Shown: piece after piece, positions 38,123 to 41,827 of the stretch | How positions within the stretch are numbered: position 1 is the stretch's first letter | Layout of the letters: every line of letters begins with the position of its first letter | Assembly: GCA_001653155.1 (NCBI GenBank) | Contig: BDEJ01000029.1 | Span: forward strand, 1-41,827 | Reading direction: 5' to 3' | DNA: 41,827 nt | From: Porphyromonadaceae bacterium H1 | GTDB taxonomy: Bacteria; Bacteroidota; Bacteroidia; Bacteroidales; Paludibacteraceae | Translations under genes and position numbers: made by a program | The notes under the pieces: generated by a model | Databases searched by the model: none | What the model saw: only the letters and a program-made list of their open reading frames with translations | Told to the model about the DNA's origin: nothing

Positions 38123-38887
38123 ATGCTGATACTACTTTCACCCGCTAAAATACAACGCTTCGACCAACCCAAAGCCGGTTTGACATACAGTCAAGCCACA
38201 TTTCTTAGTGAAGCCGGAAAACTGGTCGAAGCGTTACGCAAGTACTCCGTCGAAGAATTGGCGGACATCCTGCGTGTAAACCACCAAACAGCTCGACTGA
38301 ACACCGACCGGCTCTTCAACTGGCAGGCCGACCACAATCTGCAAAACTCACGTCAAGCCTTGCTCGTATTCAACGGTGAAGTTTTTCGCGGGCTGAATGC
38401 TGCAAATTTCCAAGCTGCCGACTTCGATTACGCCCAAAACCATCTGCGCATCCTCTCCGGGTTATACGGTGTGCTGCGTCCTCTCGATCTGATGCAGCCC
38501 TACCGTATCGACTTGATCGATCAAATAAAAACCGAGACAGGTAATCAAAAACTCTATGATTTCTGGCGAGAGAAAATAACTCAAAACATTCTGGAAAGCG
38601 CTCAAAATGCCGGAAACAGCGTACTCAACCTCTTATCGGGCGAATATTTTAAGGCCTTCGATAAGAAAAAGCTGAAACTTCCGATTATCGACATCGAATT
38701 TCTCGAAAGCAAAAACGGGAACTACAAACCGATAGTCGTTTACACAAAAAAGGCACGGGGATTGCTGGCTCGATATGTAATATGCAATCGCATCGAGAAA
38801 ACAGAGGAGGTTCAAAGCTTCAGCGACGAGGGCTATTGCTTCAACCCACGCCTCTCAAGTGAGAGCAAATTCGTATTTACAAGATAA
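38123..38887 (+). CDS. yaaA: Peroxide stress protein YaaA (DUF328/UPF0246)
   Basis: A 254-aa protein with the family's opening MLILLSPAK and the conserved LFNGEVFRGL-like block (near 78-88), ILSGLYGVLRPLDLMQPYR (near 110-128) and NLLSGEYFKAF (near 165). Length and motifs are those of complete YaaA proteins. In E. coli YaaA lowers intracellular free iron during hydrogen peroxide stress and binds DNA; that role is taken from the family. ATG at 38123; the following PAP2 gene begins 13 nt after its stop. Confidence 0.96.
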   Translation: MLILLSPAKIQRFDQPKAGLTYSQATFLSEAGKLVEALRKYSVEELADILRVNHQTARLNTDRLFNWQADHNLQNSRQALLVFNGEVFRGLNAANFQAADFDYAQNHLRILSGLYGVLRPLDLMQPYRIDLIDQIKTETGNQKLYDFWREKITQNILESAQNAGNSVLNLLSGEYFKAFDKKKLKLPIIDIEFLESKNGNYKPIVVYTKKARGLLARYVICNRIEKTEEVQSFSDEGYCFNPRLSSESKFVFTR

Positions 38888-38900
38888 AAATTATACTCCA

Positions 38901-39563
38901 ATGATTAGACAAAAACCTTGGGCTTTTTACTTGCCTTACAGCTTGTTCATAATTACACTGGCAACTCTGCTCATCTACAACGAAAAAGCCGAACTACACC
39001 TCTGGCTCCGTTCTTTTCACAGTCCTTTCGGGGATTTGTTCTTCAAATACCAAACACATTGGGGAGAAAGCTTCCCGTTTATAGTAGCCGGACTTCTGCT
39101 GCTTTACCAATATCGGATTAGTTTGTTTATTTTAAGCTCAGGCCTGCTTACCGGTATATTTACATTCGTAGCCAAACGTATTTTCGACGCACCTCGCCCC
39201 AGACTGTTTTTTGCAGAGCATTTTCCCGAAATTACCCTGCGCCCGATTGAAGGTGTTGAAATGTACACACAACACAGCTTCCCTTCCGGACATACGGCTA
39301 CGGCCTTCTCTTTTTTCCTCTGTCTGGCCTTGGCAACGCGAAACAAAGCACTGCATGTGCTTTACTTTTGCATGGCTGCCTTGGTGGGCTATTCACGCAT
39401 CTACCTTTCGCAGCACTTTGCAGAAGATGTACTGGCAGGTTCCCTCGTAGGATGCTTCTCTACTTGGCTCTGCTATCACTTCATTTTCTTAAAATACCCC
39501 ATGAACTGGTCGGAAGGCTCACTGCGAGACATCGGAAAAGGAAAGCATAACAAGAAAAACTGA
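38901..39563 (+). CDS. PAP2-family membrane phosphatase
   Basis: A 220-aa membrane protein from the ATG at 38901, chosen over a GTG at 38859 that would overlap yaaA. Five or six hydrophobic helices can be traced. The three phosphatase motifs are intact: KRIFDAPRP (KX6RP), SFPSGHTA (PSGH) and SRIYLSQHFAEDVLAG (SRX5H with the following D). Such enzymes remove phosphate from lipid pyrophosphates such as undecaprenyl-PP, phosphatidylglycerol phosphate or lipid A (LpxE-like), so the active site faces the periplasm. Which lipid is used cannot be decided from the sequence. Its stop is 15 nt from the stop of the convergent kinase gene and no clear terminator lies between them. Confidence 0.93.
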   Translation: MIRQKPWAFYLPYSLFIITLATLLIYNEKAELHLWLRSFHSPFGDLFFKYQTHWGESFPFIVAGLLLLYQYRISLFILSSGLLTGIFTFVAKRIFDAPRPRLFFAEHFPEITLRPIEGVEMYTQHSFPSGHTATAFSFFLCLALATRNKALHVLYFCMAALVGYSRIYLSQHFAEDVLAGSLVGCFSTWLCYHFIFLKYPMNWSEGSLRDIGKGKHNKKN

Positions 39564-39578
39564 AGCAATAGCTATTAT

Positions 39579-40559
39579 TTAAGACAAAACATTCGATACT
39601 TCGCTGCGGATTTCTTCCCAAGCGACATCCGGTATTTTAGCGCCCAGTACCTCCACCACATGTCCGGCAACAAGGGAGGCTATTTCGCCACAGCGTTCCA
39701 AGGGGAGTTCGCAGGCCATACCGAACAAGAAACCGGTAGCATACAAGTCGCCAGCACCTGTAGTATCGATACAATTGGCTTTGCGTGCAGGCACACGAAA
39801 TGTCCCATCGGCACTTTTCACAAGAGAGCCTTCTTTGCCCGTTTTCACAACGGCAATACGCACATGCTTCGAAATTGCCTCTAAAGCCTCCGAGGGAGAT
39901 TTTCCCGTAAAAGCACGGGCTTCGTCCTCATTGGCAAAAACGACATCTACGTACTTACTCACTATTTCCTTGAGAAAGTCCAGATTTTCTTCCACCACAT
40001 TGTAACTTGCCAAGTCAATAGAAACGGTCAGACCGGCTTCACTGGCCAGCTTCACCGCCTTACGAATCAAATCGTTGTTTTGTACCAAATAACCTTCGAT
40101 ATGGAAGATATCGTAACCCTTAAACATGTCGGGCGATAAGTCTCCGGCCGTCAACTCCGAAGCAGCTCCCAAATAAGTACACATCGTACGCTCTCCATCA
40201 GGCGACACCAATACCACGCAACGTCCCGAAGGAGTAGCGCTTGTCAAGAGCAAAGGCAATACACCATTTTTTTCAACATCGCTTTTATAAAAACTCCCTA
40301 CTTCATCCTCGCCTATCTTCCCGACCAAGGCTGCCTCTGCTCCCAAGCGAGTAACTCCCGTTATCGTATTCGAAGCCGATCCTCCGGCTACCATCTTACG
40401 TTCGAAACGCTTCAGAAGTTGAGAAATCTCCACAGATTTTTTCTGATCGACGAGTTGCATGCTTCCTTTGGGAAGATTCAGTTCAGTCAGAACGGCATCA
40501 CTATCAATGGGCAACAATATATCTGTCAACGCATTACCCATTCCTATAATTTTCTTCAT
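39579..40559 (-). CDS. PfkB-family carbohydrate/nucleoside kinase, adenosine-kinase-like
   Basis: A 326-aa cytoplasmic kinase of the ribokinase/PfkB fold. The first signature GGSASNTITGVTRLG (about 58-72) binds substrate and the second, DTTGAGDLYATGFLFG (about 265-280), holds the anion hole and catalytic Asp (GAGD). The start GMGNALTDILLPID and overall length resemble the Bacteroidota proteins usually annotated as adenosine kinase, but ribokinase or another sugar kinase activity cannot be excluded. It is a single-gene transcript from its own consensus promoter and converges on the PAP2 gene. Confidence 0.92.
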   Translation of the reverse strand: MKKIIGMGNALTDILLPIDSDAVLTELNLPKGSMQLVDQKKSVEISQLLKRFERKMVAGGSASNTITGVTRLGAEAALVGKIGEDEVGSFYKSDVEKNGVLPLLLTSATPSGRCVVLVSPDGERTMCTYLGAASELTAGDLSPDMFKGYDIFHIEGYLVQNNDLIRKAVKLASEAGLTVSIDLASYNVVEENLDFLKEIVSKYVDVVFANEDEARAFTGKSPSEALEAISKHVRIAVVKTGKEGSLVKSADGTFRVPARKANCIDTTGAGDLYATGFLFGMACELPLERCGEIASLVAGHVVEVLGAKIPDVAWEEIRSEVSNVLS

Positions 40560-40582
40560 AAAAATATTTTTCTTTTTTTGCG

Positions 40583-40612
40583 CAAAGATATTGCATATTT
40601 CACAAAAAGCAA
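40583..40612 (-). promoter_or_regulatory. Promoter of the PfkB-family kinase
   Basis: The minus strand reads TTG (40612-40610), a 19-nt spacer and TATCTTTG (40590-40583). The -7 element ends 23 nt before the ATG at 40559. It overlaps completely with the divergent tRNA-Asn promoter. Confidence 0.8.
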
Positions 40613-40621
40613 TTACCTTTG
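40591..40621 (+). promoter_or_regulatory. Promoter of tRNA-Asn
   Basis: TTG (40591-40593), a 20-nt spacer and TACCTTTG (40614-40621) form a consensus Bacteroidota promoter. The -7 element ends 31 nt before the tRNA. Its -33 sits immediately beside the -7 of the opposing kinase promoter, and its -7 starts 1 nt after that promoter's -33. Confidence 0.8.
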
Positions 40622-40652
40622 CATGCGCATTTGAGAAAAATGTAACACAAAT

Positions 40653-40726
40653 TCTTCCTTAGCTCAGTCGGTTAGAGCATCTGACTGTTAATCAGAGGGT
40701 CCTTGGTTCAAGTCCAAGAGGGAGAG
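40653..40726 (+). tRNA. tRNA-Asn (anticodon GTT)
   Basis: A standard 74-nt fold: acceptor TCTTCCT pairs with AGGGAGA, the D-arm starts GCTC, the anticodon stem-loop reads CTGAC-TGTTAAT-type with GTT in the anticodon, and the T-arm is CTTGG-TTCAAGT-CCAAG. The discriminator is G and CCA is not encoded. An integrase gene begins 147 nt downstream, so the tRNA 3' end is a probable attachment site. Confidence 0.96.
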
Positions 40727-40736
40727 CTTTGCTCAA

Positions 40737-40766
40737 AATCCCGACAGCGTTTCCGCTGTCGGGATT
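40737..40766 (+). terminator. Strong hairpin terminator of tRNA-Asn
   Basis: AATCCCGACAGC (40737-40748) and GCTGTCGGGATT (40755-40766) are perfectly complementary over 12 bp with a 6-nt loop, and TTTTA follows a few bases later. It begins 10 nt after the tRNA. The stem is GC-rich and could end transcription in both directions. Confidence 0.8.
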
Positions 40767-40822
40767 CGCTGTTTTATATGTATATCAGACACTTACGCGG
40801 CTGATAGGAGGCAATAGAAACA

Positions 40823-40873
40823 GCGTTAAAAATCCAAGACCGCCAAAACAACCGCCAAAAAATTTTTTAACGC
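40823..40873. repeat. Inverted repeat enclosing tandem direct repeats, directly before the integrase gene
   Basis: GCGTTAAAAA (40823-40832) and TTTTTAACGC (40864-40873) form a 10-bp perfect inverted repeat ending at the base before the integrase ATG. Inside it ACCGCCAAAA occurs twice (40839-40848 and 40851-40860), 12 bp apart. Such layouts are typical of recombinase arm-binding or autoregulatory sites; the function here is inferred. Confidence 0.65.
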
Positions 40874-41827
40874 ATGAAACTGCACGCTCAGGTTATTAAC
40901 ACGAAGAAAGACGGGAAAAGCCCCGTTTATGTTATATGCTACCTCTCCGGGAAGCGCTGCCGCTTTCATACCGGCGTGGAAGTTACCGCCAAAGAATGGG
41001 AGCCGGACGCTGGTTCTGTTCTTGGGAGAGGACACGAGGCAAAAGAAAAAAATCTACTTATAAATAACGTAAAGCGCAAGATTACCGAAATAGCAGTAAA
41101 ATACAGACTTGAGGACAAAAAGCTAACCGCCGAGACCCTTATGCGCGAGTACGAAGTTCCGACCTACTCGGTCTCTTTTCTCGATTTCTATAGCAACGAA
41201 TTAAACAAGCGCAAAGGGCTTTTATCTGCAAACACGCTTGAGAAGCACACCGTTACAATAAAAAAGTTGCGAGAATTTAAGAATGAAATTTTGTTCTGCG
41301 AATTAGATGTAGATTTCCTGAATGAATTTCAAATTTACTGTAAAAAGCGTGGGAACTGTCAAAACACAATTAACTCGAATCTGCGTAACATAAAGACCTA
41401 CATACGTATAGCACACAAGAAGAATATAATACAGAAAAACCCTTTCGAGGACTATAAAATATCGACAATAACCCCAGACCGTTCTTTTCTTTCCGAGACG
41501 GAAGTCGCGACGCTACTAAAACATTACAAAAGCAAATACACGAACGAGACAGAAAAGAAAGTACTGCGCCCATTTCTTTTTTCTTGCTTTACCTCGCTAC
41601 GTTTCAGCGATGTAAAAGGGCTGAAGTGGGACAATATTATAGACGACGTAATTATTCTGCAACCGCAGAAAACGTCTTATATAAATAAGACAGTTCGTAT
41701 TCCGCTTTGTGTACAGGCACGAGAGCTATTGAGCGACGAATCCCGACAGCGACATGTGTTTTCTCTATATAGTCGTCCCTTAAAAAACCACATATTGTTT
41801 GATATTCAGCAAATTAATCTTCGAAAC
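40874..41827 (+). CDS. Tyrosine recombinase/integrase, 5' part, cut by window end
   Basis: An open frame of 318 codons without a stop runs from the ATG at 40874 to the last base. It begins MKLHAQVINTKKDGKSPVYV, an Arm-DNA-binding domain typical of Bacteroidota mobile-element integrases (about 1-90). A core-binding SAM-like domain follows (SFLDFYSNELNKRKGLLSAN, about 101-195) and the catalytic domain opens with SCFTSLRFSDVKGLKWDNI near 248-266, whose Arg is the first catalytic residue. The later HxxR and Tyr motifs fall outside the window. Position beside tRNA-Asn points to an integrative element or island whose body lies to the right. By eye its composition is more AT-rich than the preceding housekeeping genes. 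Confidence 0.92.
   Translation, partial: MKLHAQVINTKKDGKSPVYVICYLSGKRCRFHTGVEVTAKEWEPDAGSVLGRGHEAKEKNLLINNVKRKITEIAVKYRLEDKKLTAETLMREYEVPTYSVSFLDFYSNELNKRKGLLSANTLEKHTVTIKKLREFKNEILFCELDVDFLNEFQIYCKKRGNCQNTINSNLRNIKTYIRIAHKKNIIQKNPFEDYKISTITPDRSFLSETEVATLLKHYKSKYTNETEKKVLRPFLFSCFTSLRFSDVKGLKWDNIIDDVIILQPQKTSYINKTVRIPLCVQARELLSDESRQRHVFSLYSRPLKNHILFDIQQINLRN

Noticed and set aside
40737-41751. 13-bp direct repeat AATCCCGACAGCG at 40737-40749 and 41739-41751 as attachment sites
   Set aside because: The first copy is an arm of the tRNA terminator and the second lies within the integrase coding frame. Chance 13-bp matches are expected in a window of this size, and att sites would not be only 1 kb apart within the integrase gene.
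1-41827. CRISPR arrays, riboswitches, rRNA genes
   Set aside because: No regularly spaced repeats, rRNA segments or recognisable riboswitch folds were seen on reading both strands.

Overview
The window looks like the chromosome of a Bacteroidota species, most likely order Bacteroidales. The evidence is paired SusC/SusD outer-membrane genes, a full-length SprA/Sov type IX secretion (T9SS) translocon gene, proteins with T9SS-like C-terminal sorting domains, and several promoters of the Bacteroidota form TTTG/TTG-19/20-TAnnTTTG. The genus cannot be fixed from sequence reading alone.

Layout. (1) 1-1255: AT-rich flank with an IS256-like (zinc-ribbon variant) transposase gene broken by two in-frame stops. 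(2) 1472-26371: eleven genes on the minus strand, forming a polysaccharide-utilization locus (PUL) of about 25 kb. In transcription order they are an SSS-family symporter, an FAD-dependent oxidoreductase with extra beta-sandwich domains, an unclassified alpha/alpha-toroid protein, a GH31 enzyme, a second large toroid protein with an N-terminal CBM-like domain, SusC, SusD, two right-handed beta-helix proteins with T9SS-type C-termini (one with a GH28/GH110-like aspartate triad), a GH20 beta-hexosaminidase and a GH92 alpha-mannosidase. (3) 26372-27538: the control region, with a consensus -7 element, a perfect 14-bp palindrome (CGTAAACGTTTACG) and a LacI-family regulator gene. (4) 27700-27875: tRNA-Leu(CAA) with its own promoter and terminator. 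(5) 27957-40559: a housekeeping block, by eye more GC-rich: mnmA, sprA and ruvA on minus; an mnmC-like methyltransferase, yaaA and a PAP2 phosphatase on plus; a PfkB-family kinase on minus. (6) 40583-41827: overlapping divergent promoters, tRNA-Asn(GTT), a strong terminator and the 5' part of a tyrosine recombinase gene that runs off the window, probably the edge of an island integrated at tRNA-Asn.

How it works together (inference). SusC/SusD would capture and import a glycan; the T9SS, whose SprA channel is encoded in the same window, would export the beta-helix proteins to the surface; periplasmic GH20, GH31, GH92 and the toroid proteins would trim the glycan; the symporter would take up the product; and the FAD enzyme, which has no signal peptide, would act in the cytoplasm. 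The enzyme set (HexNAc, mannose, possibly alpha-galactose) suggests a host-type or similarly decorated glycan. The two related toroid proteins, the redox enzyme and LacI-type control with one operator upstream of the promoter make this an unusual PUL and the best candidate for an undescribed system here.
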